A stretch of 64,000 bases of DNA from Paenibacillus sp. NAIST15-1 (GTDB lineage Bacteria; Bacillota; Bacilli; Paenibacillales; Paenibacillaceae), in contig NZ_BBYF01000016.1 of NCBI RefSeq assembly GCF_001894745.1, forward strand, positions 1-64,000, written 5' to 3'. Within the stretch, counting starts at the first letter, position 1. Every line of letters starts with the position of its first letter. Below, piece by piece: positions 42,359 to 51,728 of the stretch. The notes beneath the pieces were generated by a model. That model was not told the origin of the DNA and did no database searches. It was given only the letters and a program-made list of their open reading frames with translations. The position numbers and the translations under genes are program-made.

Positions 42359-43117
42359 ATGAACCGCTTTATACAAGTAATTAAAGATGGTGCTTCCAAA
42401 GCATCGGAAAAAGCGCATAACATGATGGAAATGAACCGGGTTCAAGCCCAAATAGTAGCTAAGCGCAAAGAATGGAAGCAGAATGTCTATGATATCGGCG
42501 AACTCGTATATGATGCCTATAAAAAGAATGACTTAACACTTGCGGAGGAAGGTTTGAAGGAAATTGCTAAGCTGAATCTGCTCGTTGAAGAAGAGATGAA
42601 GCTTCTGGATTGGAAGGTAAGCGAGCTGCGTAAGCAGAAGCGATGCGAATGCGGCGAAATTGCCCCATTTTCGGCTAATTATTGTTCGGTATGCGGACGC
42701 AAGCTGCCAGAGCCGCCACAAATGGAGGAAGAAGAGATTGATGAACTCGGCATGGCCTTCCTGAAGGCCAAGCGGGAAGAGCAAGAGGAGGCGGCTGCTG
42801 CTCAAGAGGCTGTGCGTTATCCGGAACATACCGATTATAGGGAGCATGACTATACGTACGAGGAAGAGGAAGAAGATGAGCATGTATTGGAGCCGCATGC
42901 GGAAGACTCTCAGAGCAGTGCATCTTCCGATCAAGGCCGGCTTAAACAAGGTGGAGCGGCCGATCGGGATCATGATGACTTGAACGTAACGGTCGGCGGT
43001 CGCCGAATTACCATTATGAAAGAAGAAGAAATAGCGGGTCGACGCTGTTCGAACTGCAACAGCACGGCAGACGAGGAAGCCAAATGGTGTGAACGGTGCG
43101 GGACGCCATTCGTATAA
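42359..43117 (+). CDS. Double zinc-ribbon protein with acidic linker
   Basis: This 252-residue soluble protein has a coiled-coil N-terminal region (residues 1-95, charged, no helical transmembrane segment). A first zinc ribbon has CECG...CSVCG near 97-116. A long acidic linker holds runs of Glu near residues 163-175. A second ribbon at the C-terminus has CSNC...CERCG. The start ATG at 42359 lies behind AAAGGAG, and a TTG 18 bases upstream is not preferred. No enzymatic motif is visible. The layout suggests a scaffolding or adaptor protein. Its function is unknown. Confidence 0.82.
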   Translation: MNRFIQVIKDGASKASEKAHNMMEMNRVQAQIVAKRKEWKQNVYDIGELVYDAYKKNDLTLAEEGLKEIAKLNLLVEEEMKLLDWKVSELRKQKRCECGEIAPFSANYCSVCGRKLPEPPQMEEEEIDELGMAFLKAKREEQEEAAAAQEAVRYPEHTDYREHDYTYEEEEEDEHVLEPHAEDSQSSASSDQGRLKQGGAADRDHDDLNVTVGGRRITIMKEEEIAGRRCSNCNSTADEEAKWCERCGTPFV

Positions 43118-43248
43118 GCATCTGGTTCCGTTGCACCATTCACTTTGCGTAAGTTGAGGCAGTACAGACTGACAACAACCCAGCTGCAAGAAGTCTAAAC
43201 TGGGAATGGAAATGTGTATCAGTCAGCTTATATGCATGGAATGACAAT

Positions 43249-43286
43249 AGGGGCCTGCCATCTATGGAAATACGGCGGCCTCTTTT
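43249..43286 (+). terminator. Rho-independent terminator
   Basis: AGGGGCC...GGCCTCT arms, extended by TGCC/GGC pairing, are followed by TTTTT. It lies between the zinc-ribbon gene and the TrmB-like gene. Confidence 0.75.
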
Positions 43287-43337
43287 TCATTGTACGAGCA
43301 ATACGAGTAAGGAGACACCTAGAGCAGGAGGAGTACG

Positions 43338-44120
43338 ATGGAAGGTCAAGGTCTAATTACACATTTACGTTCATTGGGATTTACCGAGATGGAAGCTAAA
43401 ATTATTGTCAGTCTATCCGAACAAGGTGCGATGACGGGGTATGAGGTTGCTAAGAAACTAGGCGTGTCGCGCTCCAATGTATATGCAGCATTACAGCGGC
43501 TCGTTGATCATGGAGTCATTCTGCATCGGGATGGAGAACCCTCTCACTATGCGGCATTGCAGCCGGAGGAATTGACGCGCATATTAGCCTCTCGATTAGA
43601 TTCATCGCTTCACTATATTCGGGAGCACATGCCCGTGACAGAAGCGGATGAGACTTCGTTCTACAGTATCGAAGGTGAGCGGGCGGTTATCGAGACCGTG
43701 AAACGCGTACTGCAGGAGGCTAAGCTGGAAATTATCGCAGATGTGTGGCCAGAGGATGCGACCTTAATTCGGGAGCACTTGGCACTTGCTGAGGCGCGGG
43801 GAGTGAAGGTGCTGTGGTCTATCGCGGGTTCGGAGGACAATGCAAGTATGCGGGTGCCTTCCTTGTTCGATGCAGATGGCATGCGTCACACGCGTCCTTT
43901 TGCATTTATTATTGATCGTAAGGAAGCATTGGTTGGGTCAATGGGGGAAGGTGTGGCAACGAAGGCGCTGCTTACAGAGCATGCAGCGATCACCCGGCTT
44001 GTCTTAGGGAAGTTCGTACAGGATCTCGTATTGTACGAATGGCAAAGCGAGATGGGGGCTGAAGATGCAGAGGCATTTAACAAGCGGATCCAAGCGGTCA
44101 TCTCATCGTATTTTGATTAA
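43338..44120 (+). CDS. TrmB-family transcriptional regulator
   Basis: This 260-residue regulator has an N-terminal winged helix (LGFTEMEAKIIVSLSEQGAMTG followed by EVAKKLGVSRSNVYAALQRLVDHG). A C-terminal TrmB-like effector domain, related to the phospholipase D fold, reads ERAVIETVKRVLQEAKLEII near residue 113. TrmB relatives bind sugars or metabolites, and the ligand here is unknown. GCAGGAGGAG precedes the ATG. A terminator lies directly upstream. Confidence 0.88.
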   Translation: MEGQGLITHLRSLGFTEMEAKIIVSLSEQGAMTGYEVAKKLGVSRSNVYAALQRLVDHGVILHRDGEPSHYAALQPEELTRILASRLDSSLHYIREHMPVTEADETSFYSIEGERAVIETVKRVLQEAKLEIIADVWPEDATLIREHLALAEARGVKVLWSIAGSEDNASMRVPSLFDADGMRHTRPFAFIIDRKEALVGSMGEGVATKALLTEHAAITRLVLGKFVQDLVLYEWQSEMGAEDAEAFNKRIQAVISSYFD

Positions 44121-44358
44121 CATCAATCGTGACAGATAAGTGAAAAATGACCAAAACCCGAAACCGGTCAAAGTATCTTTACGTATAGAAACATATCGGA
44201 ACGACTAGTATACCAGCAAGCCAAATCGGTGTTTGACATAGATACATGTAATGGATGTTGAAAGACTTCATATGCATGTAAAGTATGTGCCGATCTTCTT
44301 TCGGAGAAGATACGAGGAAGGACAGCTTCGCTAAGAGACAGCAAGAGGAGGGCATCGT

Positions 44359-44670
44359 ATGGAGTGCATTGTACATTTTGAAGTTGTTCATCACGGAACT
44401 GACGAGATCGCGAAGCTTCGCGGCCTAGTTATGACACCGGATAAAGAGAAGCCAACTGTGGATGATATGCAGGAAATGCTGCGCATGATGGGATATGAAG
44501 TTCATTGTACGGATGAAGCAGCGCTTCGCTTCGAACCAGATCACGCGGGTACAGATGTAGAAGAAATTCGGATTAAAAAAGTGGATATGGGAGAGGAAGT
44601 ATATACGCCAGATATGCAGCTTCGCGCGATTGCGGAGCAGCTTATGAGCAAGCCGAACCGCTCCATATAG
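44359..44670 (+). CDS. Conserved-looking hypothetical protein of 103 residues
   Basis: This small acidic protein begins MECIVHFEVVHHGTDEIAKL and has no membrane segment, no cysteine pairs and no known motif. The alternating hydrophobic pattern (CIVHFEVV, MGYEVHCTDE, ALRFEPD) suggests a small alpha/beta fold. AAGAGGAGGGC precedes the ATG and a terminator follows, so it is a real gene of its own. A short hairpin, GATCTTCT...AGAAGATAC, lies in its leader near 44291-44312. I do not recognise the family. Confidence 0.7.
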   Translation: MECIVHFEVVHHGTDEIAKLRGLVMTPDKEKPTVDDMQEMLRMMGYEVHCTDEAALRFEPDHAGTDVEEIRIKKVDMGEEVYTPDMQLRAIAEQLMSKPNRSI

Positions 44671-44699
44671 CCATGTAGTCTCGTTATATCCGATTGGAC

Positions 44700-44764
44700 A
44701 AAAAAGGCCTTCTTCCTACAGACATCATCACGAGGATGGTGTGGTGCAGCAAGAAGGTCTTTTG
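44700..44764. terminator. Bidirectional terminator before mscL
   Basis: GGCCTTCTT pairs with AAGAAGGTC (eight of nine positions), with A6 on the left and TTTT on the right and an inner CATCATC/GATGGTG pairing. Confidence 0.75.
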
Positions 44765-44803
44765 TTGAATGATTTTAAATGGAGAACTTGCCGAACGTGC
44801 TCG

Positions 44804-45283
44804 TTACGCTTTGGCTTCGGACTCGTTCAGGATAGAAGTACAGTGTCCGCAGCGAGTAGCTTCTTTCGGAATTTCCGACAGGCAGTATGGGCAAGACTTT
44901 GTTGTCTCCTCTGCAGGTGCTTCGGGCTTCTTGCGATGAAGCGCATTGATCCCTTTAATAAGCAGGAACACAGAGAAGGCCACAAGGATGAAGTCGATAA
45001 TAATACTAATAAATTGGCCGTATGCGATAACGGGAATTCCCGCTGCTTGTGCTTGCGCCAATGACGATACGTCTTGATCACTCAAGTTAAGGAACAAATC
45101 CTTAAAGTTGACTCCGCCCATCAACAGACCGAGTGGAGGCATAATGAGATCGTTGACAACCGAAGTCACGATTTTGTTGAAGGCGCCACCGAGAATAACA
45201 CCGACTGCTAGATCGATAACGTTGCCTCGCATTGCAAATTGCTTAAATTCTCCGAAAAATGATTTGACTTTTGATTCTCCCAC
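44804..45283 (-). CDS. mscL: Large-conductance mechanosensitive channel with C-terminal zinc ribbon
   Basis: This pressure-relief channel of the cytoplasmic membrane opens on osmotic down-shock. It has 159 residues. The first helix ([27 protein letters not shown]) and the second ([22 protein letters not shown]) match MscL. The periplasmic loop contains [17 protein letters not shown]. After the usual bundle region, a zinc-ribbon tail is appended with [19 protein letters not shown], near residues 128-147. The tail has two CxxC pairs. MscL of E. coli and B. subtilis lacks it. Confidence 0.93.
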   Translation of the reverse strand: MGESKVKSFFGEFKQFAMRGNVIDLAVGVILGGAFNKIVTSVVNDLIMPPLGLLMGGVNFKDLFLNLSDQDVSSLAQAQAAGIPVIAYGQFISIIIDFILVAFSVFLLIKGINALHRKKPEAPAEETTKSCPYCLSEIPKEATRCGHCTSILNESEAKA

Positions 45284-45357
45284 GAATGGTTCCCCTTTCT
45301 CATGTAGGCATTACCATGTAATACTTACCCTTAATCGCGATACAGAAACAGTTTTTT

Positions 45358-46281
45358 TTAGACAATCTTCGATTCGTAATGATGACTTGATGAAGGCTGA
45401 AGCATGAGCAGCTTATGTCTACCAATTGCAGCTTGGAGCGGAGTAGTGCCAATCCGTTCCCCATCACCATAAGCAACGCGAGCGTTCGATGAAGTGATAT
45501 GAACATCGTGTCCGCGCAGCATCGAGACATAAGGCAGATTCACATGCTTGCCGGAAAATACGGTCGGGAATAGCTTCATTAAGGTCCAACGGGTGCAGCT
45601 GTGTACAATGCATATATCCAGCTCTCCGTCATGTGGGTCAGCTTGTGGACTGATACGGATTCCTCCCCCGTAGGAAGAGGAGTTGGCGATAGCCGCTAGC
45701 CACACGTTGTCAAAATGATGTATGGTACCGTTGATTGTAATGGAGGCTCTTGCGGGCTTGAACGTGAACATCGCGATGACCGCACCGATCAAATAGGCAG
45801 CGGAGCCTATTCGAAGTTGGTTGCACCAACGCTTATAACGGCTCCGGTTGACGGCTTCTGCTACTTCCGCATCAAATCCTGTCGCCAAAGCGGTCAATGT
45901 CCACTTGTCGTTGATCTCGATCAGATCGACAGCATTTCGCTGCCCGTGAAGAATGGTATGCAATGCTTGCAATGGTTCAGTAGGTATATGAAATCCTCGA
46001 GCGGTATCATTGCCTGAGCCAGCAGGAATAACTCCTAATGCAGCTTGGGTACCTGCTAGAATTGGCAGTAGTCGATGAATCGTTCCATCTCCGCCGAGTA
46101 CCACTATCGTAGAACGAGGGTATTTCGTAAGATGAGCACTTACGTGCATCTCTGCTTCTTCGGGTGTTGCTGTCACGCAGGAGGTATATTCGATCTTTAG
46201 CTGCTGCATGCGCGACTCTATCAATTGCCATGTGCGCAGCCCTTTTCCATTGCCTGCATGTTGATTGATTACAAAGAGCAT
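45358..46281 (-). CDS. Diacylglycerol kinase family lipid kinase (DagK/YegS type)
   Basis: This cytoplasmic-face lipid kinase has 307 residues from the ATG at 46281. The nucleotide motifs are VINQHAGNGKG at the start, VVLGGDGTIHRLL near 60 and GVIPAGSGNDTARGF near 80. The C-terminal half fits the beta-sandwich of YegS/DgkB enzymes. A longer frame to 46350 exists, but its extra 23 residues precede the family's usual start. The likely substrate is diacylglycerol from lipoteichoic acid synthesis, known for DgkB, or another lipid. Confidence 0.87.
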   Translation of the reverse strand: MLFVINQHAGNGKGLRTWQLIESRMQQLKIEYTSCVTATPEEAEMHVSAHLTKYPRSTIVVLGGDGTIHRLLPILAGTQAALGVIPAGSGNDTARGFHIPTEPLQALHTILHGQRNAVDLIEINDKWTLTALATGFDAEVAEAVNRSRYKRWCNQLRIGSAAYLIGAVIAMFTFKPARASITINGTIHHFDNVWLAAIANSSSYGGGIRISPQADPHDGELDICIVHSCTRWTLMKLFPTVFSGKHVNLPYVSMLRGHDVHITSSNARVAYGDGERIGTTPLQAAIGRHKLLMLQPSSSHHYESKIV

Positions 46282-46588
46282 CAAGATTCCATCTCTCCCA
46301 TGTTTGCCGAATCCAAGACGTTTCATACGGGCACTATATTGAGATTGCAACTGACTATTATTCTGTTTACTGCTATTCCATAATAGCAGAACGTTCTCTG
46401 TTTGGGGTGATTTTCGGGCAGGAAGTTTATATCAAATGTAAATGTTTGTGAGAGAGATTCATGAACATCGTTCAAAATTAAGTATTTCTTGCTCGTGTCG
46501 AAAAGGGAAAATGGGGAAGCTGTCGAATGGGTATAAGAAACATTTTCCATATTTGCTCATGTGAATAGTTCAGGGGAGGGACAAGGTA

Positions 46589-47371
46589 ATGTCCATGTTC
46601 AACCGTTTCCTAGGGAGCATTGGTCTTGGCACGGCCCAGATCGATACGCTTCTGGAACGTGGAAGATATGCACCGGGCGAGGAATTACGTGGAATTGTGA
46701 AGCTGCGGGGAGGCCATATCCCACAGTATGTCGAGCGCCTTGAGCTTGTATTAATGACGGAGTATGCGCGCCAATTGGATGGTCGAAGCGAGCGCAGTTA
46801 TTGTGAGCTTGAGCGCTATACAATCCGTGAATCCTTCACGCTAAGTACGAGTGAGACGAAGGATGAGTCATTCTCCATTGTATTGCCGAATCGGGTTCCA
46901 CTTACGATTGATAACACCCCTGTATGGCTGATGATAGAGCTAGGCGTAGACCGTACTCGTAACATCGAGCCAAATGACCACGATCGAATCGAAATTATCC
47001 CTACGGTTGAGCAGAGCATTGTAATTGACGGTGTGAACCGACTTGGCTTCCGACTGCGGACTGCGGACTGTATTCATGCCCCACGAATCGGCGGTAAATT
47101 CCCATTCGTACAGCAATTCGAATTCATTCCTACCTCTTATTTTCGCGGAGAAGTTGAAGAAATGGAGCTCATCTTTTTGGCGGCAGAACACCAGACAGAA
47201 CTGCTCGTCTATCTCAATGGACGTGCGCGTAATGTGCGGGGGATACTTGTGGATACGGATACGACAGTTGATCATTTCCTTCGCTTTCCGCTTACGAACC
47301 TCGAATGGCGCAGCATGGGGGCTGAAGGCTTCGCGGGTGAACTGGCGGAAATGATCCGACAGCACTTGTAA
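46589..47371 (+). CDS. spo0M: Sporulation-control protein Spo0M
   Basis: This 260-residue arrestin-like protein acts in sporulation control in Bacillus. The N-terminal fold shows SIGLGTAQIDTLLERGRYAPGEE and GIVKLRGGHIPQYVERLELV, which match Spo0M. The rest keeps the beta-sandwich spacing, with LTIDNTPVWLMIELGV near residue 109. GGGGAGGGACAAGG precedes the start. The AT-rich upstream region contains a CTGCTATT/AATAGCAG hairpin (about 46371-46390). The B. subtilis gene has sigma-H and sigma-W promoters, and I could not locate either here with confidence. Confidence 0.92.
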   Translation: MSMFNRFLGSIGLGTAQIDTLLERGRYAPGEELRGIVKLRGGHIPQYVERLELVLMTEYARQLDGRSERSYCELERYTIRESFTLSTSETKDESFSIVLPNRVPLTIDNTPVWLMIELGVDRTRNIEPNDHDRIEIIPTVEQSIVIDGVNRLGFRLRTADCIHAPRIGGKFPFVQQFEFIPTSYFRGEVEEMELIFLAAEHQTELLVYLNGRARNVRGILVDTDTTVDHFLRFPLTNLEWRSMGAEGFAGELAEMIRQHL

Positions 47372-47445
47372 TTGTTCCAGATGTGCAAGGTAAAATTGCC
47401 TCACGCTTCATCGATTGGCTATATGAATCGAATATACATAACGAA

Positions 47446-47485
47446 GGGAGAGATTCGGGGCTGTAGGCAGCTTTGAATCTCTCCC
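47446..47485. terminator. Bidirectional terminator between spo0M and a convergent gene
   Basis: GGGAGAGATTC pairs perfectly with GAATCTCTCCC, with a small CTG/CAG pairing in the loop and a short T-rich tail. Confidence 0.75.
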
Positions 47486-47517
47486 TATCATTTTAAGGAA
47501 GCATGAACATATGCGGC

Positions 47518-47811
47518 TTATTTGTCGCCACGGTCGGTATGCTTGCGTGGACTCGTTTGCTTGGATTGCTTCTGCCTTGTCTCATCTGATTTGGCAATAA
47601 GCCGCTGATCCGTCTCACCCGTGTGGTGATTGTCGAACAAATATTGCTGGAGCTCCCACTCCGACGCACCAAGCTGAGGATCAGATGGGAAGGTCTGACC
47701 GCGGTGCAATACTTCCTCGCGTCCCCATTCATTGGCATAGATGCCGTCCACTTCAACATGCTCCCTCGATATCGGATTCATCTTATGGTCATTTTCAGTC
47801 ATGCAGGTCAT
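47518..47811 (-). CDS. Hypothetical hydrophilic protein of about 97 residues
   Basis: This charged soluble protein contains MNPISREHVEVDGIYANEWG, then HRGQTFPSDPQLGASEWELQ, and ends in a Lys/Gln/Thr-rich tail. No cysteine pairs, signal peptide or membrane segment is seen. AAAGGAGCTC precedes an ATG at 47811 closely. An ATG at 47802 is the other candidate start. The middle part looks conserved and may bind protein or metal, but I recognise no family. Confidence 0.6.
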   Translation of the reverse strand: MTCMTENDHKMNPISREHVEVDGIYANEWGREEVLHRGQTFPSDPQLGASEWELQQYLFDNHHTGETDQRLIAKSDETRQKQSKQTSPRKHTDRGDK

Positions 47812-47993
47812 GAGCTCCTTTCGTTTGCTGCGTGCAAGCGGCAAGCTTCAGGTGATGGATCATCACCTCATTGAATGCTCTTATTAAGGTGCCCTGCCTA
47901 CTTGAAAATATCCTGTGATGAATACAAAGGAAAAGAATCAGTTATTTCAAAGAATGAGCGATTCGATTCCTTAGTAAATGATGTCTACAGCTT

Positions 47994-48599
47994 CTAGAGT
48001 TGATAATGAGCTTCGAGCTTCTTCCCGCCGAGCCAGAGCAGGAACAGAACAGCAACCGCAACTAGAATGCGCCATGGCTGATGGATAAAACCCTGCCAGT
48101 CGTGGCCGATGAAGGCCATGATAAATATGACGACCGACTTCCCGGCAAATACGGCACAAATGAATGTACGAAACGGGATCGTGCTAATTCCTGCTGCGAT
48201 ATTGATTAGCGCTGATGGTGTGAATGGGAAACAATATAAGATGAACAACGGTGTGAATCCTTTGGTCTCCAGCCATGAGAAGAATCGCTGCGATGAAGGC
48301 ATGTTCTTCTGCAGGTAAGCGCTGAACCGGCCGCCGAACTTACGAGCCAGCCAGAATACAAGGCAAGCCCCAAGGCTTGCGCCAATCCAGGAATAGAGGA
48401 AGCCAAGCCCTAAGCCGTAAGCTGCTGCATTTGCCATAACAAATACGATAAGCGGTAAGAAAGGCAGGATGGCCTCCACGAGCGGGAGCAATATGCCAGG
48501 TAACGGCCCCAAGTTCGAATATTGCTGCATCCAATGCTCGACTTGATTGATATCCAAATGTTTAAGCCAACTGATGGTGTTATGTATCCACTCCCACAA
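47994..48599 (-). CDS. TVP38/TMEM64 (VTT/DedA-like) membrane protein
   Basis: This 201-residue polytopic membrane protein has about five to six helices. The VTT-domain signature is visible as EAILPFLPLIVFVMANAAAYG, then GASLGACLVFWLARKFGG, then FCFPFTPSALINIAAGIS. DedA-like proteins are half-transporters or lipid scramblases that influence membrane lipid supply, and bacterial TVP38 proteins lack a fixed substrate. The C-terminus is basic (LGGKKLEAHYQL). It is transcribed alone. Confidence 0.88.
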   Translation of the reverse strand: MWEWIHNTISWLKHLDINQVEHWMQQYSNLGPLPGILLPLVEAILPFLPLIVFVMANAAAYGLGLGFLYSWIGASLGACLVFWLARKFGGRFSAYLQKNMPSSQRFFSWLETKGFTPLFILYCFPFTPSALINIAAGISTIPFRTFICAVFAGKSVVIFIMAFIGHDWQGFIHQPWRILVAVAVLFLLWLGGKKLEAHYQL

Positions 48600-48781
48600 A
48601 ACAAGTTCCCCCCGATGTTGAAACTACAGTTCCTTACGCTGTTGCTTAGTACATGTAACGTATGAGCGTTCTAATAGTTTCATTGTCTTGAATCTACTGC
48701 GGTTCATGAATTAGATAAAATAGAAACCTCATTACAATTTCCGGAACTCACCGGAACTCGCTGCATAATGGTTCGTTGAAG

Positions 48782-49963
48782 CTATTGCTCTGCAAACCAG
48801 CGTGATGGAAATAGCAAATACACGATGGAGACGATGCCGAACAATGCTGCGCTAATCCATACGACCATGCTGGCAGACGTAGCGCTCGCAATAAAGCCCC
48901 CGAGAACGGGGCCAATGAGGACGCCAATGCCCTCCACAGTGGATAACAGACTCCATCCCAGTCCCTTCTGACCAGATGGGACATAGAGGGCGAGCAGTGC
49001 ATTCCACGCAGGAAGCACTGCGGAATATGACAGGCCAAGAACCACGGCAAGTCCGTAAGCCACCAACTTCGACGGGTGCAGTGACAATGAGGCTAGCGTT
49101 AAGGCGAATATGCCGAATCCAATCACAAGGAATGGCTTGCGGCTGCTCTTATCTGACCATTTGCCCATCGGGACTAGCCCAAGTACTGTACAGCCGCCCC
49201 CGAGGAGCAGAAGAAGTGAGTATTCTCTGTGCTCGGTGAATGATAAAGACTCTGCAACAAATGTGGGCAGAATCGGCACGAGCATGCTTGCTCCGAGTGT
49301 TTGCAGAATCATGCCGGGCAGCAGCGGCTTGATCGCCTTCAGCTTCTCGCGCAGTGCCTCCCACTGCTCGCGAAATGGAACGGAAATACGTTCGGCTTGC
49401 TTGCCGCCTGCGACGAAAAAGCTAAGCAGCCAAGCGACAGTGGACAAGGCAACAAGCAGCCAATAAGAGATTGCAGGCTTATAGTCTAGGATGAGGTTCA
49501 ACACGACAGGGCCGGCGCCCATCCCAACCAGCCATATCATATAGAGGAAGCCCATTTGGGCGGCTCGTTGATCTTCTTTTACCTTCGTTAAGCAGACAAT
49601 CCATACGGGAGATATTCCAACGCCATATAAGGCAGCTGCCAAGATGAACACCCATGGAATATTTCCGTAATGGAACAGAGCAATCCCTGTCAGTGAAATA
49701 AGCAATCCTATATTAATAATCAATCTGGCGGGGAAACGATCCAGCAAATATCCGATAGCTGTCTTAAGCAGCGTATCCGTCAAGTAATGTGCGGTAGTCG
49801 CGGCCCCGATAATGGCAAGGCTAATGTACAGTATGTTCTGGCCATAGATAGGGATGAATGAAACGAGCGCTGCTCCTCGCACAAATTCAACGAAGAATAA
49901 GATGACGGCTAGCAGCACGATGTCCCTTCCCATGCCTAATGCACGAATTTTTTTCACATACAA
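48782..49963 (-). CDS. Major facilitator superfamily transporter
   Basis: This 393-residue transporter has about 12 helices. The loop 2-3 motif appears as GYLLDRFPARLIINIGLL near residue 73, and the second-half equivalent as GKWSDKSSRKPFLVIGFG. A roughly 30-residue cytoplasmic linker near 185-215 is rich in charged residues. The sequence VRGAALVSFIPIYGQNIL at the start is typical of drug or sugar efflux MFS proteins of Bacilli. Substrate is unknown. The start is the ATG at 49963 behind GAAAGGGGCG. Confidence 0.88.
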   Translation of the reverse strand: MYVKKIRALGMGRDIVLLAVILFFVEFVRGAALVSFIPIYGQNILYISLAIIGAATTAHYLTDTLLKTAIGYLLDRFPARLIINIGLLISLTGIALFHYGNIPWVFILAAALYGVGISPVWIVCLTKVKEDQRAAQMGFLYMIWLVGMGAGPVVLNLILDYKPAISYWLLVALSTVAWLLSFFVAGGKQAERISVPFREQWEALREKLKAIKPLLPGMILQTLGASMLVPILPTFVAESLSFTEHREYSLLLLLGGGCTVLGLVPMGKWSDKSSRKPFLVIGFGIFALTLASLSLHPSKLVAYGLAVVLGLSYSAVLPAWNALLALYVPSGQKGLGWSLLSTVEGIGVLIGPVLGGFIASATSASMVVWISAALFGIVSIVYLLFPSRWFAEQ

Positions 49964-50035
49964 CGCCCCTTTCCTGATTGTACCATTATATCGTGCGGCA
50001 CAAGCCCTCGCCAGCAGCGATAGTCGGATTGAATA

Positions 50036-51064
50036 TTAAGAAAATGTAGCAGCAGACAACAGCTGCTCTTCCATCCAACGCTTCGGATGTCTCCACCGGC
50101 ATACATGTGGATTGCCAGCGAACACGGCAGTAAGGGAGCGCGACGGCACTACATATATCACTTGTCCGCCATGACCAACTGCACAAGCTGCCTCCTCGCT
50201 GCCTAATTGGTGGAGCCACCATTGGTAGCCGTAGGCGCCAAAAGCAGGCATGCCAGGTGAATAGGGGCGATGCGATTCCGTAATCCATGTAGAGGGTATG
50301 ACGTGAAAGCGCTCGTCTGATCCTTCATTACCAGCAGGTTGGATGGAACCACCGTCTAGTATGAGCTGGCCGAATCGAAGCATATCTGGTCCAGTCAGCC
50401 AGAGTCCAACATGGCCTGCTGCATGCCCGTCAGGGGATAAGTCCCAGCGGTAATGATCGATGCCTATTGGAGATAGGAGATGCGCTCTTGCATATTCATC
50501 TGCACGTATCCCGGTGCAGGAAGTGAGCAGGATCGATAACAGATGGGAATCAATGCTCCGATATTGAAATTGTCCGAACCGTTCGGGATGGACGGGCAGT
50601 CGCAGCGCATACTTTACCCAGCTGCTGCTGTTATGGAAGCTGCGTATCCAGCGCTCTCCGAGTCGATTGCCTGTCTCCCATAGCAAGCCCGATGTCATTG
50701 TAAGCAAATGCTTGAAGGTAATGCGGTGCCACCAAGTATCTTTCTGGCGTTTGCCCACGATGTCTTGCGGCAAATAGTCAGCGATTGGTTCATGCAGCGA
50801 AGGCATGTCCCCGCGATGAACGGCAATGCCCACGAGTGTTGAAATGAAGCTTTTGGTAGCGGAACGCAGATCATAGAATTGCCCAGGTCTTACTCCTTCG
50901 GCATACACCTCAGCGATTACTTGTCCATGACGCGCACACGCGAAGTAATACATACGGGGGAACAATTTAGGCAGCGTATCCAATGCCTGCTGCAATTTAA
51001 TGTGGTCAAATCCAGTCTGTTCTGCTGCGTCAGCTTGAATCGGACTCGAGGAATGCTGATTCAT
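50036..51064 (-). CDS. Serine hydrolase of the beta-lactamase/class C family
   Basis: This 342-residue hydrolase has the catalytic SxxK as YDLRSATKSFISTLVGIAV near residues 85-103 and a Tyr motif as FQYRSIDSHLLSILLTS near 170. A C-terminal HGGQVIYVVP box near 310 replaces the KTG. There is no signal peptide, so it is probably cytoplasmic. Such proteins include esterases, DD-peptidases and D-aminopeptidases, and the substrate is not predictable. The N-terminus is a 20-residue Ser/Gln-rich stretch. It is transcribed alone. Confidence 0.87.
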   Translation of the reverse strand: MNQHSSSPIQADAAEQTGFDHIKLQQALDTLPKLFPRMYYFACARHGQVIAEVYAEGVRPGQFYDLRSATKSFISTLVGIAVHRGDMPSLHEPIADYLPQDIVGKRQKDTWWHRITFKHLLTMTSGLLWETGNRLGERWIRSFHNSSSWVKYALRLPVHPERFGQFQYRSIDSHLLSILLTSCTGIRADEYARAHLLSPIGIDHYRWDLSPDGHAAGHVGLWLTGPDMLRFGQLILDGGSIQPAGNEGSDERFHVIPSTWITESHRPYSPGMPAFGAYGYQWWLHQLGSEEAACAVGHGGQVIYVVPSRSLTAVFAGNPHVCRWRHPKRWMEEQLLSAATFS

Positions 51065-51320
51065 TGAGATTGCTCCTGTTTATTGTAGTAGTAATGGAAT
51101 TTCAGCCTTACGACAGCATGATTACGCGTTGTATGTTAACTCTATGTTGTTACTAGCATACCCAATGGAGAAATGATTAAGATATGTTGGTGTGATTTTG
51201 CAGCTCGGCTGAATATGATATACTAGAACTAAAAGGTTGCAAATTCCAGTAAGTGAAGCGATAGTCCAATTGGTTCTCCGTTGCGGGGCATGATCTACAA
51301 CGCTTTGGGAGGGAATTTTC

Positions 51321-51509
51321 ATGGCAACAAAAGGTCACAACGAAGTGAAAGAAAGCTTGTTGGAGATGACACGTATTTTCCGTCCGAAGAATCCTCGGAA
51401 ATTCGTGAAGGAGTACATCCGGAAGTACCGGATTATGGGCGGCTATGAAGATGAATTAACTCAGCTTGTAGAATTGGAAATGTGCAAAATGGATTCCAGT
51501 GTGTCGTAA
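51321..51509 (+). CDS. Small basic protein of 62 residues, unknown
   Basis: The protein reads MATKGHNEVKESLLEMTRIF followed by a basic stretch, RPKNPRKFVKEYIRKYR, and an acidic C-terminal helix. It has no membrane segment and one cysteine. GGGAGGGAATTTTC precedes the ATG and a terminator follows, so it is a genuine short gene. The pattern of charged helices may indicate a nucleic-acid-binding or protein-interaction role, but no family is recognised. Confidence 0.65.
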   Translation: MATKGHNEVKESLLEMTRIFRPKNPRKFVKEYIRKYRIMGGYEDELTQLVELEMCKMDSSVS

Positions 51510-51595
51510 CGTCATAACCGTCTCTGATCAGACATTACGAGGAACTGAAGTGCTAACCTGCGAATGTAAGGAATAACTGAGAATATGTACAGAGT

Positions 51596-51626
51596 AGGCG
51601 CGCCGGTAATCGGGGCGCCTTGTTTG
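51596..51626 (+). terminator. Rho-independent terminator after the small gene
   Basis: AGGCGC pairs with GCGCCT, followed by TGTTTG. The stem is short but GC-rich. Confidence 0.55.
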
Positions 51627-51728
51627 CGTATGGATGAGTGAAATGAAGGGGTTCCAATAGTGCTTCTATAATAGATGATCCCGTGCATATACTTATCATT
51701 GGGACATGTAACGCTGGAGGAGTATGCA

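Noticed and set aside
42533-43189. A 218-codon minus-strand frame opposite the zinc-ribbon gene
   Set aside because: Its long hydrophobic Leu/Phe runs are the antisense of the Glu-rich linker, and it has no start signal.
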